Shown here piece after piece: positions 18,653-28,158 of a stretch of 64,000 bases of DNA (the stretch's first letter is position 1; each line of letters opens with the position of its first letter). The DNA comes from Aestuariivivens marinum (GTDB lineage Bacteria; Bacteroidota; Bacteroidia; Flavobacteriales; Flavobacteriaceae), in assembly GCF_022662175.1 (NCBI RefSeq), contig NZ_JAKMCR010000007.1:32208-96207 (forward strand), in the 5' to 3' direction. Both the position numbers and the translations under genes were made by a program. The notes beneath the pieces were generated by a model. The model worked only from the letters and a program-made list of their open reading frames with translations. It made no database searches and was not told where the DNA came from.

Positions 18653-19567
18653 TTGAACTTCTTTAACCTTATTCGTTATAAAAACTTATTAGTGATAGTC
18701 CTAACACAATTACTGGTAAAATATGCAGTTTTAGAACCTTTTGGAGTTAATACCAGCTTAGATATTTTTAGCATTTCTTTATTGATACTTTCTACGGTTT
18801 GTATTGCTGCTGCCGGAAACATTATAAACGACATGTACGATGTGGAAACCGATACTATAAACAAACCAAGTAAGGTTATTATAGGTAAACACATTTCAGA
18901 AAAAGCAGCATTTAATCTGTTTGTTGCGTTAAATCTGGTTGGCGTTTGCATTGGATTTTATATATCCCATCTTCTTGGAAAAAGTGCTTTTTTTTCGGTA
19001 TTTGTCATTATTTCAGCATTGCTTTATGTCTATGCCAATTATTTAAAACGTCTGTTTTTAATAGGCAATATTGTTATCTCCATTTTGGTGGCATTAAGCC
19101 TTTTAATCATAGGCCTATTTGACCTCCTTCCAGGAATCACGCCCGAAAACCAACATATTCAGTTATCCGTTTTTAAAATCATATTCTATTATGCGACATT
19201 TGCCTTCATTATTAACTTAACACGTGAAATGGTAAAAGATATTGAAGATATTGAAGGAGATTCCAAATCGGGCATGCTCACCTTGCCCATTGTTATAGGC
19301 GCGACCAAAGCCAAACGTGTGGTTTTTGCACTAATAGTTATTACCATAATCACCATTTCATATTATGTAATCCATTTACTGTACAAAAACCTTATCGCCT
19401 CAGGTTATTTTTTACTATTCATCATCGGTCCATTGATTTATATTTCTATTAAATCATTAAGTGCATCGACAAAACAGCACTTTCACCATATAAGTACTGT
19501 ACTGAAACTGGTTATGGTTTTTGGATTACTTTCTTTACTTTTATACAAGTATATCCTTTTAAAATAA
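18653..19567 (+). CDS. UbiA family prenyltransferase (geranylgeranylglycerol-phosphate geranylgeranyltransferase type)
   Basis: A 304-residue integral membrane protein with about eight or nine helices. Both Asp-rich motifs of the UbiA superfamily are present: NDMYDVETDTINKP at about residues 62-75 and REMVKDIEDIEGD at about 182-194, which bind Mg2+ and prenyl diphosphate. In Bacteroidota this group is usually annotated as geranylgeranylglycerol-phosphate geranylgeranyltransferase. The acceptor cannot be told from the sequence. The start is TTG 18653, and the stop overlaps the ATG of maf (TAATG), so the two are translationally coupled. Confidence 0.87.
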   Translation: MNFFNLIRYKNLLVIVLTQLLVKYAVLEPFGVNTSLDIFSISLLILSTVCIAAAGNIINDMYDVETDTINKPSKVIIGKHISEKAAFNLFVALNLVGVCIGFYISHLLGKSAFFSVFVIISALLYVYANYLKRLFLIGNIVISILVALSLLIIGLFDLLPGITPENQHIQLSVFKIIFYYATFAFIINLTREMVKDIEDIEGDSKSGMLTLPIVIGATKAKRVVFALIVITIITISYYVIHLLYKNLIASGYFLLFIIGPLIYISIKSLSASTKQHFHHISTVLKLVMVFGLLSLLLYKYILLK

Positions 19568-20160
19568 TGCTTAACGACAACCTAAAAAACCATCATATTA
19601 TATTAGCTTCAGGTTCGCCAAGACGACAGGAATTTTTTAAAAATTTAGGACTCGATGTTGAAATTCGTTTAAAACCTATCGATGAAACCTATCCCGATAG
19701 GTTGGCCCATTTTGAAATCAGTAACTATCTGGCACAATTAAAGGCGATACCGTTTAAAGGTGAATTACAAACCAATGACATCCTAATAACCAGCGATACT
19801 ATTGTTTGGCACAATAACATGGCTTTAGGAAAGCCAAAAGATAAAAACGAAGCTTTCAAAATATTAAAATCATTAAGCAATAAAACCCATGAGGTAATTA
19901 CATCGGTTTGCTTTACTACACCTACTTTTGAAAAAACTGTTCACGACATCACAAAAGTGACCTTTAAAGCATTATCTGATGACGAAATAGACTATTACAT
20001 CGAAACCTGTAAACCTTTTGATAAAGCAGGAGCTTATGGTGTACAGGAATGGATAGGACAAATTGGGGTTACCCAACTGGAAGGTTCTTATTTTAATGTT
20101 ATGGGACTCCCTACCCATCTTGTTTACAAAACCTTAAACGATATTGCATTAGCGTCTTAA
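19567..20160 (+). CDS. maf: Maf-like nucleotide pyrophosphatase
   Basis: A 197-residue house-cleaning pyrophosphatase that hydrolyses non-canonical and some canonical nucleoside triphosphates to monophosphates. The N-terminal ASGSPRRQEFF (residues 14-24) is the Maf signature, followed by SDTIVW (about 75) and KPFDKAGAYGVQEW (about 140-153), which hold the nucleotide-binding and catalytic Lys and Asp. It belongs to the dTTP/UTP pyrophosphatase (YhdE) type by the AYGVQ motif. It shares one base with the upstream UbiA gene stop. Confidence 0.93.
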   Translation: MLNDNLKNHHIILASGSPRRQEFFKNLGLDVEIRLKPIDETYPDRLAHFEISNYLAQLKAIPFKGELQTNDILITSDTIVWHNNMALGKPKDKNEAFKILKSLSNKTHEVITSVCFTTPTFEKTVHDITKVTFKALSDDEIDYYIETCKPFDKAGAYGVQEWIGQIGVTQLEGSYFNVMGLPTHLVYKTLNDIALAS

Positions 20161-20188
20161 GTTTATAACTTTACGAAAAACAAATAAC

Positions 20189-21136
20189 ATGTTAAAAAAC
20201 ATTGGCATAACCAAAATATTATGTTGTAGTACACTCGGCTTAATTACATTATTTACCTCTTGTAAAAAAGCAACTCCAAAAAAGATGCTGGCAAAAAACT
20301 GGGAAACAGAGTTTATCGTTCGTAAAGATTTTAATGGAGGTACATTATCTAAAGCATTCAAGAACTATTGGTATTCCGGCGAAGCAGAAATTTCCTCTTA
20401 CAATCTGGAACAAGCCCGCTATGGTGAAATAAGACAGGGGAAAGCCGTTTTAATCTATGTTACCGAAGATTTCTTAAATAATAAACAAGTGAAAGCCGAA
20501 AGCAGTAACAGCAATAGCATACCCGTTTTAAAATTAAATGCCACTAAAAAATTCAATACGGGCATTTATCCGTATACTGTGATGCAAAGTACCTTTTACC
20601 CTGTATCAAATACCTCTCATGCCCTAAAGGTATCAAGTTCTATGCAAGAATGGTGTGGTCATGTATATACCCAACTCAATAACAGGGATCAATTTGAAGT
20701 GACCTCCCACTCCTATTTTGAAAATGAAGCCGACCAACATTTTAAGATGCATAAAACCATTTTAGAAAATCAACTATGGACACAATTGCGTATCGATCCA
20801 CAATCTCTGCCAATTGGTGACCAACAAATCGTTCCCGCTTTCGAATTTGCTAGGCTACGCCATGTTCCCATTAAAGCTTATAAAGCCAACACAATATTAA
20901 AAAACAATACCTATACTATAAACTATCTCGATTTAAACCGAACACTTAGCATCACTTTTAATCCTATGTTTCCATATGATATTCTGGAATGGAAAGAAAC
21001 ATATAAAAGTGGTTTTGGATCTAATGCAAAAATGTTAACCACAAAAGCAACAAAATTAAAGACCATAAAATCGGCTTATTGGCAAAAAAATAGAAATTTT
21101 GATGAAGTGTTAAGGGATACACTTCTACTGGACTAG
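20189..21136 (+). CDS. Conserved lipoprotein of unknown function
   Basis: A 315-residue exported lipoprotein: MLKNIGITKILCCSTLGLIT leads into a lipobox FTSC. The mature protein contains AFKNYWYSGEAEISSY, QEWCGHVYTQLNNRDQF and a C-terminal PYDILEWKETY. The single Cys of EWCGHVY is notable. I do not recognise a named domain. Related Bacteroidota proteins have at times been labelled septum formation inhibitor Maf, probably because they sit next to maf as here; no pyrophosphatase motif is present, so that name would be wrong. Its gene starts 28 bp behind maf and is probably in the same unit. Confidence 0.75.
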   Translation: MLKNIGITKILCCSTLGLITLFTSCKKATPKKMLAKNWETEFIVRKDFNGGTLSKAFKNYWYSGEAEISSYNLEQARYGEIRQGKAVLIYVTEDFLNNKQVKAESSNSNSIPVLKLNATKKFNTGIYPYTVMQSTFYPVSNTSHALKVSSSMQEWCGHVYTQLNNRDQFEVTSHSYFENEADQHFKMHKTILENQLWTQLRIDPQSLPIGDQQIVPAFEFARLRHVPIKAYKANTILKNNTYTINYLDLNRTLSITFNPMFPYDILEWKETYKSGFGSNAKMLTTKATKLKTIKSAYWQKNRNFDEVLRDTLLLD

Positions 21137-21180
21137 AATCTGTTTATCTTTGTTAATATTTAACTTATTATTCAAAAATA

Positions 21181-21729
21181 ATGTCTTCCGAAGAATTAAC
21201 TCTTTTTGAAACACCAATAGGCAAGCTTATAATAACTGGCATAGTTATTATATCACTTTTAATTATTAGAGCTATAAGCAACTTGGCCATTGCTAAAGTT
21301 GCTCGGAAAAATGGTATCAATGAGGCTCGTATTAGACTTATGCAACGTTATGTAACGGTGGCCTTATTTTTAATTGTCCTCTTGTTAGAAGCCTTAATAT
21401 TTGGTACTGATCTTAATGATTTAGCCCTGGTTTTTTCTTCTGTTTTTGCTGTTTTGGGCGTTGGCTTATTTGCCATTTGGTCCATTTTAAGCAATGTTAC
21501 CTCAGGTATTATTATGTTCTTTAATTTTCCCTATAAAGTGGGCGATAAAATTGAAATACACGACAAGGATTTCCCTATAACAGCGATTATTGAAGATATA
21601 AGGGCCTTTCAAATCCATTTACGACTGGAAAACGGTGATTTAGTTACCTATCCTAACAATTTAATGCTTCAAAAAGCCGTTACGCTACTTAAAAAAGATG
21701 CTATTGAAGATGATGGTGAGGCTGTATAA
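21181..21729 (+). CDS. Small mechanosensitive channel (MscS family)
   Basis: A 182-residue inner-membrane protein with about three helices and the MscS pore plus beta domain: VLGVGLFAIWSILSNVTSGI forms the pore helix at about residues 94-113, and FFNFPYKVGDKIEI, FQIHLRLENGD and VTYPNNLML form the Sm-like beta domain. The family opens under membrane tension and releases solutes in hypo-osmotic shock. It lacks most of the cytoplasmic cage domain of E. coli MscS (286 aa), so it is a minimal form. A -7 box TATCTTTG lies at 21145-21152. corA follows by 36 bp. Confidence 0.85.
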   Translation: MSSEELTLFETPIGKLIITGIVIISLLIIRAISNLAIAKVARKNGINEARIRLMQRYVTVALFLIVLLLEALIFGTDLNDLALVFSSVFAVLGVGLFAIWSILSNVTSGIIMFFNFPYKVGDKIEIHDKDFPITAIIEDIRAFQIHLRLENGDLVTYPNNLMLQKAVTLLKKDAIEDDGEAV

Positions 21730-21765
21730 ATATTTTTTATATTTATAACAGTTTAGATTTTCAAA

Positions 21766-22833
21766 ATGGCAAAAAAGAGAACCCATCTATTTAAAAAGAA
21801 ACTAGGACAAATTCCAGGCAGTATTATTTATACGGGTGAACGGGCCAAGGAAAAACTATTTATTGAAGTTTTTGATTATAACAAGGACCAGTACATTGAA
21901 AAGGAACTTCAAACGGTTGAGGAAAGTTTCGATTTTAAACTTTCAGACTCTACAACCTGGATTAACTTAAACGGGTTAAATCATGTTAGTGCCATTGAAA
22001 CCTTGGGCGAAAATTATAATTTACACCCTTTGGTTTTAGAAGATATTGTAAACATTTCCCAGCGGCCAAAAATTGATGAACATGAAGGTTATCTATTCAT
22101 TGTGGTGAAGATGCTATATTACGATAGCAATGAAAGAATGGTATCTGAACAGGTTAGCTTTGTTCTGGGGAAGCATTATGTTCTTACCTTTCAAGAAGCA
22201 GAAGGCGATGTTTTTGATGGGGTTCGTGATCGTATAAGACAGGCAAAGGGGCGGGTAAGAAACATGCAGGCCGATTACCTGCTTTACATTCTTATGGATG
22301 CTATTGTTGACCACTATTTTAGTGTGATTGAACTCTTGGGCAATAAGATTGAAGATTTGGAATCGGATATTTTTACAGGCAATATCAACGATGATGCTAC
22401 CAAAAACATTCAAAATTTAAAACGGGAAATCCTCAGGGTACGCCGCTCTATTTTTCCACTTCGTGAAGTCATCAACCGTATAGAAAAAAATGAAAACACC
22501 CTCATCCATAAAAAAACCATTACCTACTACAGGGATATTTACGACCATTTAATACAGGTTTCAGAGAACATAGATATTTACCGTGAAATGATTTGGAGCT
22601 TAATGGATATGTACATGACCACGATAAGCAATAAAATGAATGAGGTGATGAAAGTACTTACCATTATGGCCTCTATTTTTATTCCACTCACCTTTATTGC
22701 CGGTATTTATGGTATGAATTTCAATTACATACCCGAACTACAATTTAAATATGGGTATTTTACTGTTTGGGGGGTTATGATTGTGATATTTCTGGCCATG
22801 CTCTATTATTTTAAAAGGAAAAAATGGTTATGA
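21766..22833 (+). CDS. corA: Magnesium/cobalt transporter CorA
   Basis: A 355-residue pentameric divalent-cation channel. The large N-terminal cytoplasmic domain ends in long helices, followed by two C-terminal membrane helices, the first ending in the diagnostic GMN selectivity motif (IYGMNFNYIPEL at about residues 317-328). A basic KRKKWL tail follows the second helix, as in the family. It conducts Mg2+ and often Co2+ or Ni2+ inward. It lies 36 bp behind the MscS gene, and both may be expressed together as osmotic and ionic homeostasis genes. Confidence 0.94.
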   Translation: MAKKRTHLFKKKLGQIPGSIIYTGERAKEKLFIEVFDYNKDQYIEKELQTVEESFDFKLSDSTTWINLNGLNHVSAIETLGENYNLHPLVLEDIVNISQRPKIDEHEGYLFIVVKMLYYDSNERMVSEQVSFVLGKHYVLTFQEAEGDVFDGVRDRIRQAKGRVRNMQADYLLYILMDAIVDHYFSVIELLGNKIEDLESDIFTGNINDDATKNIQNLKREILRVRRSIFPLREVINRIEKNENTLIHKKTITYYRDIYDHLIQVSENIDIYREMIWSLMDMYMTTISNKMNEVMKVLTIMASIFIPLTFIAGIYGMNFNYIPELQFKYGYFTVWGVMIVIFLAMLYYFKRKKWL

Positions 22834-22895
22834 TTTTTAAGTTAAAGAAACATTAAAAGCCTGCTAATCTCTCCATAACTTTGTTATATTTGACT

Positions 22896-25442
22896 ATGAG
22901 CCAATCAAAGAAATTTATGCGAAGAGCCATTTTATTTGCTTTTATCACTGTTTTTTTTCTATCCTACGCACAAGCCCAAAAGCCAAATACACCATCCGCA
23001 ATCGAAATTTATGAATCCCTACAGAAACTCAATTTCCTAGGTTCGGTTTTATATGTAGCTGCACATCCCGATGATGAGAATACCCGTCTTATTTCGTATA
23101 TGTCTAATCATGTAAAAGCCCGCACAGGATATTTATCATTAACGCGTGGCGATGGCGGACAAAATCTTATTGGGCCAGAGTTAAGGGAACTTTTAGGGGT
23201 AATAAGAACCCAGGAATTATTGGCAGCGAGGCGAATAGATGGTGGTGAACAGCTATTCACCAGAGCCAACGATTTTGGCTACTCCAAGCACCCCGACGAA
23301 ACCTTATCGATTTGGAACAAAGACGAAGTGTTAAGCGATGTGATTTTGGCCATTAGAACCTTTAAACCTGATATTATTATCAATCGTTTTGACCATAGAA
23401 CACCAGGCACAACCCATGGCCACCATACCAGTTCCGCCATGCTTAGCATAGAAGCCTTTGAGCTATCGAATGATCCCTCCGTTTATCCAGAAACCTTAAA
23501 AAATGTGGGGACTTGGCAGCCCAAACGCCTATTCTTTAATACGGGATGGTGGTTTTATGGCAGTCAGGAAAATTTTGAAAAAGCCGATAAAAGCAATATG
23601 CTAAGTTTGGATATTGGGGTGTACTATCCATTAAAAGGTCTATCCAATAACGAAGTGGCTGCATTGGCCAGCAGCCAGCACCTTTGTCAAGGTTTTGGAC
23701 GATTGGCACAACGGGGCTCCCAAAATGAATATATTGAATTTTTAAAAGGCGAACCTCTTATTGACAATGTCAATATCTTTAATGGTATAGACACCTCTTG
23801 GAACCGTATTAAAGGAGGAAAAGTCATAGGTGATATACTTTATAAGATTGAAAACAATTTCAATTTTAAAGATCCATCGGTACATATTCCACAATTAATG
23901 AAAGCTTATCAATTAGTACAAAATATTGAGGATACCCATTGGAAAATCTTAAAAACAAAGGAACTAAAGACTATAATTGAAATGTGTGCTGGATTGTATC
24001 TGGAAGTTTCAGCTGAAAATAATTGGGCAACACCAGGTGAAGACATCAAACTGGATATTGAAGTTTTAAACCGAAGCAATCTAGCTATAGAACTCATTAC
24101 TATCAAAAACACGAACGGTTTAAAAATTTCAAAAAATATCAACCTTGAGGAAAATACCAAATATGTGTTTAACGAACCTTTAAAAATAGACAATCACCAA
24201 GAACCAACAAGTCCATATTGGCTTACGGAAAAAGGGTCATTGGGCATGTACAAAGTATCCGATCCAGAATTGATAGGCTTGCCCGAAACACCTAGGATTT
24301 TCAATTTGGATTTTAACCTTTTAATCAACAATATTCCAATTACAATTACCAAACCAGTAATATACCGCTATTCAAAACCCGATAAGGGTGAGCTGTACCG
24401 ACCATTTGAAGTCATTCCTGAAGCTTCGGCAAAAATCACAGAAAAGGTTATTATTTTTGAAAACAATAAGCAACGGGATATATCAGTTGTGGTAAAGGCC
24501 GGACGTGACAATCTAATAGCATCGGTAGAAATAAGCCACCCCAACAATTGGAGTGTATACCCCAAAACACAAAAGGTAAATATTGCCAATAAGGGTGAGG
24601 AGCAAACACTTGTTTTCACCATTGTACCACCAAAAAGTCAAAGCGAAGGCCATATAAGTCCAATAATTCATGTTAACGACAAACAGTACTCCAAAGAACT
24701 TATAGAAATAGACTATAGCCATATTCCATTCCAAACCGTTTTGCTGCCCAGTGAAAGTAAAATAGTTCGGTTGGACATTAAAAAGAAAGGAGAAAACATT
24801 GCCTATATACAAGGGGCTGGTGATATGGTCCCTGAAAGTTTACGACAAATTGGGTATAATGTAAGGATTATAAAACCAGAAGATATTAACCCCGAAACCC
24901 TTAGTTTATTTGATGCCATAGTAATTGGTATTAGAGCCTATAATACCTTGGATATATTACCTTTTAAACAGCAGCAACTGTTCGATTTTGTTGCGCAAGG
25001 AGGTAATATGATTGTTCAATACAATACCAGTTACGGTTTAAACACCGAGCAATTAGCACCCTATAAATTAACGATTTCCAGAGATCGGGTGACCAACGAA
25101 AATGCCGAAGTAAGGTTTTTGGATCCTGATCACGAACTCTTAAATTATCCCAATAAAATTATACAAAAAGACTTTGAAGGCTGGACACAGGAACGCGGTT
25201 TGTATTTTCCCAATGCGTGGCACGATGCCTTTACCCCTATCCTATCTATGAACGATCCTAAAGAAACACCAAAGGATGGTAGTTTACTGGTTGCAAAATA
25301 CGGCAAAGGCTATTATATATATACCGGACTTAGTTTTTTTAGGGAATTCCCGGAAGGTGTTTCCGGGGCTTACCGCTTATTTGCCAATATGCTGTCTATT
25401 GGCAAAAACACTGTAGAACTGGAAGCCAAACTAAACGACTAA
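22896..25442 (+). CDS. Large exported PIG-L/LmbE family deacetylase
   Basis: An approximately 848-residue secreted protein. A signal peptide ending in SYAQAQ is followed by a PIG-L deacetylase domain at about residues 40-290, with the zinc-binding AAHPDDENTR and a later THGHHTSSAM segment. The middle has beta-sandwich-like regions, and the C-terminal 200 residues resemble a glutamine-amidotransferase or ThuA-like flavodoxin fold (YIQGAGDMVPESLRQIGYNV, then GGNMIVQYNTSYG). A TATATTTG -7 box at 22885-22892 sits directly in front of ATG 22896, so ATG 22917, at the signal peptide proper, is an alternative start. The gene is followed by a 36-aa membrane protein and a Na+/solute symporter, a trio that suggests sugar or glycan deacetylation coupled to uptake. 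Confidence 0.85.
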   Translation: MSQSKKFMRRAILFAFITVFFLSYAQAQKPNTPSAIEIYESLQKLNFLGSVLYVAAHPDDENTRLISYMSNHVKARTGYLSLTRGDGGQNLIGPELRELLGVIRTQELLAARRIDGGEQLFTRANDFGYSKHPDETLSIWNKDEVLSDVILAIRTFKPDIIINRFDHRTPGTTHGHHTSSAMLSIEAFELSNDPSVYPETLKNVGTWQPKRLFFNTGWWFYGSQENFEKADKSNMLSLDIGVYYPLKGLSNNEVAALASSQHLCQGFGRLAQRGSQNEYIEFLKGEPLIDNVNIFNGIDTSWNRIKGGKVIGDILYKIENNFNFKDPSVHIPQLMKAYQLVQNIEDTHWKILKTKELKTIIEMCAGLYLEVSAENNWATPGEDIKLDIEVLNRSNLAIELITIKNTNGLKISKNINLEENTKYVFNEPLKIDNHQEPTSPYWLTEKGSLGMYKVSDPELIGLPETPRIFNLDFNLLINNIPITITKPVIYRYSKPDKGELYRPFEVIPEASAKITEKVIIFENNKQRDISVVVKAGRDNLIASVEISHPNNWSVYPKTQKVNIANKGEEQTLVFTIVPPKSQSEGHISPIIHVNDKQYSKELIEIDYSHIPFQTVLLPSESKIVRLDIKKKGENIAYIQGAGDMVPESLRQIGYNVRIIKPEDINPETLSLFDAIVIGIRAYNTLDILPFKQQQLFDFVAQGGNMIVQYNTSYGLNTEQLAPYKLTISRDRVTNENAEVRFLDPDHELLNYPNKIIQKDFEGWTQERGLYFPNAWHDAFTPILSMNDPKETPKDGSLLVAKYGKGYYIYTGLSFFREFPEGVSGAYRLFANMLSIGKNTVELEAKLND

Positions 25443-25444
25443 TT

Positions 25445-25555
25445 ATGAACGATACCAAACCGTCTAATCCGAAATGGCTTAAGCTATATTCCTTGGTTTT
25501 AATAGCCAATGCCATTTACATCGTCATCTTCTATTTCCTAACCAAAGCCTTTTAA
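25445..25555 (+). CDS. 36-residue single-helix membrane protein
   Basis: A short gene from ATG 25445 to TAA 25555 encodes 36 residues: a polar start (MNDTKPSNPKWLK) followed by one helix (LYSLVLIANAIYIVIFYFLT). It begins 3 bp behind the PIG-L stop and ends 3 bp before the ATG of the symporter, and this gap-free fit supports it as a real gene. It may be a small subunit or assembly factor of the symporter, comparable to small proteins paired with larger solute carriers, but this is inference. No family name is known to me. Confidence 0.7.
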   Translation: MNDTKPSNPKWLKLYSLVLIANAIYIVIFYFLTKAF

Positions 25556-25558
25556 CAC

Positions 25559-27274
25559 ATGCATCTACTTAATTGGATAGATTGGACTGTACTTATTATA
25601 ACATTAATAGCTATTGTAACCTACGGTACCTGGCAAACTCGTGGAAGTAAAAATGTAAAGGATTATCTAAGAGGAGGCAATAATTCAAAATGGTGGACTA
25701 TTGGTCTATCGGTAATGGCTACACAAGCAAGCGCAATTACCTTTCTTTCAACGCCGGGACAAGCCTTTTACGATGGCATGGGCTTTGTTCAGTTTTATTT
25801 TGGGCTCCCTATTGCCATGGTCATTATTTGTATGGTGTTTATTCCGTTGTATCACCGATTAAATGTCTATACCGCATACGAGTTTTTAGAAAGCCGATTC
25901 GATTTAAAAACTAGGACCTTAACGGCTCTTTTATTCCTAATACAACGCGGCTTAGCAGCAGGTATTACTATTTTTGCTCCTGCTATTATACTATCGGTAG
26001 TCTTAGGTTGGGACTTACTCACGCTTAATATCATAATAGGCTTATTAGTTATTATTTATACGGTTTCTGGAGGAACACGTGCCGTAAATGTGACCCAAAA
26101 ACATCAAATGGTTGTGATTTTTATAGGCATGCTAGTGGCTTTCTTTATTATTGTTAGCAAACTACCCGAAGGCATAACATTTACCAATGCGCTCAAAATT
26201 GCTGGAGCTAGTGGAAAAATGGAAGTGTTAGATTTTTCGTTTAGCTTAAATAATCGATACACATTTTGGAGCGGTATTATAGGAGGAACCTTTTTAATGC
26301 TATCCTATTTTGGCACAGACCAAAGTCAGGTGCAACGCTATCTATCTGGAAAATCGGTTAGAGAAATGCAATTAGGACTTATTTTTAACGGCTTGTTAAA
26401 AGTACCTATGCAATTCTTTATTTTACTGGTTGGTGTTATGGTGTTTGTGTATTACCAATTTAACCAAGCACCCATCAATTTTAATCCAACAGCCACCGAA
26501 CTCGTTTTAAATTCTGAACATGCCGATGCATATAAAGCCCTTCAAAACGAACAGGATATGCTTCTTAATGACAAAAAAAAGGTAATACATACCCTATTAA
26601 ATTCTGAAAATACTGATCAGGTCCTTTTGAATTTAGAACATATTAATAACATAAACCAAGGGGTAAAAGATGAAGCCAAGCAACTTATCGAACAGGCAGC
26701 CCAAGCACAACAGGTAAAAGTGGAAAGCAACGATAAAGATTATGTCTTTATCCATTTTATACTCAATAACTTGCCAAGAGGGCTCATTGGGTTACTGTTG
26801 GCCGTAATTTTAAGTGCTGCCATGTCCAGCACTTCAAGCGAGTTGAATGCCTTGGGTTCTACCACAACCATAGATTTGTACATCCGCAATACTGGAGCAA
26901 AATCTGAAGCTGAAAAAGTTAAAGCCTCCAAATGGTTTACCCTTGTTTGGGGCTTAATTGCAATAGGTGTAGCCTGCATAGCCAATCTTGCTGAAAACTT
27001 AATACAATTGGTCAATATTATCGGTTCGATCTTTTACGGTAATGTATTGGGTATCTTTTTACTGGCTTTTTTCTTTAAATTTGTTAGGGGCAATGCTGTA
27101 TTTATTGCAGCATTAATTACCCAAGGCATAGTTATTCTACTTTATTTTCTAAACGAGTATGGCATTATTAATTTACCTTATTTATGGCTCAATTTTGTAG
27201 GCTGTATTGTTGTTATTGTTTTAGCTTGTTTGCTACAATCCATTAACCATACCCGAAAAGCAATTTCTGTATAA
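25559..27274 (+). CDS. Sodium:solute symporter (SSS/SLC5 family)
   Basis: A 571-residue inner-membrane Na+-coupled transporter of the SSS family. It begins with the typical first helix DWTVLIITLIAIVTYGTW and the RGGNNSKWWTIGLSVMATQA segment, and has FLSTPGQAFYDGMGFVQFYF, the GGTRAVNVT loop and SAAMSSTSSELNALGST, the conserved Na+-site motif. A cytoplasmic or periplasmic insert at about residues 310-400 (rich in charged and Gln residues) is characteristic of the Bacteroidota members. Solute class is open: sugars, sialic acid and acetate are all known in SSS. It lies in the same unit as the PIG-L deacetylase and the 36-aa protein. Confidence 0.9.
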   Translation: MHLLNWIDWTVLIITLIAIVTYGTWQTRGSKNVKDYLRGGNNSKWWTIGLSVMATQASAITFLSTPGQAFYDGMGFVQFYFGLPIAMVIICMVFIPLYHRLNVYTAYEFLESRFDLKTRTLTALLFLIQRGLAAGITIFAPAIILSVVLGWDLLTLNIIIGLLVIIYTVSGGTRAVNVTQKHQMVVIFIGMLVAFFIIVSKLPEGITFTNALKIAGASGKMEVLDFSFSLNNRYTFWSGIIGGTFLMLSYFGTDQSQVQRYLSGKSVREMQLGLIFNGLLKVPMQFFILLVGVMVFVYYQFNQAPINFNPTATELVLNSEHADAYKALQNEQDMLLNDKKKVIHTLLNSENTDQVLLNLEHINNINQGVKDEAKQLIEQAAQAQQVKVESNDKDYVFIHFILNNLPRGLIGLLLAVILSAAMSSTSSELNALGSTTTIDLYIRNTGAKSEAEKVKASKWFTLVWGLIAIGVACIANLAENLIQLVNIIGSIFYGNVLGIFLLAFFFKFVRGNAVFIAALITQGIVILLYFLNEYGIINLPYLWLNFVGCIVVIVLACLLQSINHTRKAISV

Positions 27275-27360
27275 AGACTTATTACATTTCTAGCTTATTG
27301 ATATGCTGAAACCAGTCCAGTATAAAAAAGTATAGTTTTTAATGCTTTTAGTATGTTTTA

Positions 27361-27392
27361 TTTGTCTTTACGTAAAGTTTGTTTTACTTTTG
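27361..27392 (+). promoter_or_regulatory. Bacteroidota-type promoter
   Basis: TTTG at 27361-27364 is separated by 20 bp from TACTTTTG at 27385-27392, matching the primary sigma consensus TTTG-N19/20-TAnnTTTG. Transcription should start about 7 bases later, in front of ATG 27419, and this settles the start of the next gene. Confidence 0.8.
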
Positions 27393-27418
27393 AGGAATCA
27401 ATTTTAAAACGAACAGTT

Positions 27419-27895
27419 ATGCAAACAAATTATTTATTGCCACATAAGTATAAAAAAGCGGGGTGGTTTTTATTTTCAATCGGAGTAATTACTGGATTAT
27501 TATTTATGATTTTTGAACTTGAACCAGATTTCTTCAAAATCAAGGTAATACAAGCTTTTAATTCTGATACAGACTTTCAAGGGAATAAGGAATCCTTTTT
27601 TTCTATTATTAAAAATAATGTATTTGATGAGATAATTTCAATCTTCATAATAATTGGAGGACTCCTAGTAGGTTTTACCAAAGAAAAAATTGAAGATGAA
27701 TTTATTTATAAGTTACGTAAAGACTCTTTGGTATGGGCAATCATTCTTAACTACTGTATATTGCTATTCACTATAATTTTTATTTATCAAGGGAATTTTC
27801 TAAATATAATGATTTACAACATGTTCACGCCATTACTATTCTTCATCATTCGTTTTAATTTCCTTAAACTAAAATCCAGAAGCGATGAAGAATAA
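27419..27895 (+). CDS. Four-helix membrane protein, partner of an HTH regulator
   Basis: A 158-residue integral membrane protein with about four helices (residues 16-37, 66-88, 100-122 and 127-148). I do not recognise a family name. I use ATG 27419 since the promoter box TACTTTTG ends at 27392, which rules out the upstream start at 27353. Its last 11 bp overlap an XRE-type regulator gene; such membrane-plus-XRE pairs are frequent in bacteria, where the regulator controls the pair. Function is otherwise unknown. Confidence 0.75.
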   Translation: MQTNYLLPHKYKKAGWFLFSIGVITGLLFMIFELEPDFFKIKVIQAFNSDTDFQGNKESFFSIIKNNVFDEIISIFIIIGGLLVGFTKEKIEDEFIYKLRKDSLVWAIILNYCILLFTIIFIYQGNFLNIMIYNMFTPLLFFIIRFNFLKLKSRSDEE

Positions 27896-28085
27896 TCTAA
27901 AAGTTGAACGCGCCATACACAATATGACCCAAGCCGATTTGGCCGAATGTATTGGAGTTAGCAGACAAACCATTAATGCTATGGAAAAGAATAAATATGT
28001 ACCATCGACGGTATTATCATTAAAAATTGCAAAACGCTTTAAAAAACCAGTGGAAACCATTTTCTTTTTAGAAGATGATGATTAA
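27885..28085 (+). CDS. XRE family HTH regulator (small, Cro/CI-like)
   Basis: A 66-residue DNA-binding protein made up of a single helix-turn-helix domain: MTQADLAECIGVSRQTINAM is the HTH (residues about 14-33), followed by EKNKYVPSTVLSLKIAKRF and the VETIFFLEDDD end. The domain layout matches the YgzD/PbsX group of compact regulators, which are often encoded next to a membrane protein. It starts 11 bp before the end of the membrane protein gene, so both are translated from one transcript and autoregulation is likely. A strong hairpin follows at 28093-28116. Confidence 0.9.
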   Translation: MKNNLKVERAIHNMTQADLAECIGVSRQTINAMEKNKYVPSTVLSLKIAKRFKKPVETIFFLEDDD

Positions 28086-28092
28086 ATAAAAA

Positions 28093-28116
28093 GGCGCAAC
28101 TTGTAAAAGTTGCGCC
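28093..28116. terminator. Bidirectional terminator between convergent genes
   Basis: GGCGCAACTT and AAGTTGCGCC form a perfect 10-bp stem around GTAA. The T-rich tail (TTTTTATTT) follows on the minus strand, so it mainly terminates the DUF2911 gene that ends at 28159; on the + strand the tail TAAATATTTT is weaker. Confidence 0.85.
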
Positions 28117-28158
28117 TAAATATTTTCTAATCCTCTATAAATTCAAGAAAACTATATA

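Noticed and set aside
20189..21136. Lipoprotein as septum formation inhibitor Maf
   Set aside because: No Maf motif; the true maf gene is the preceding one.
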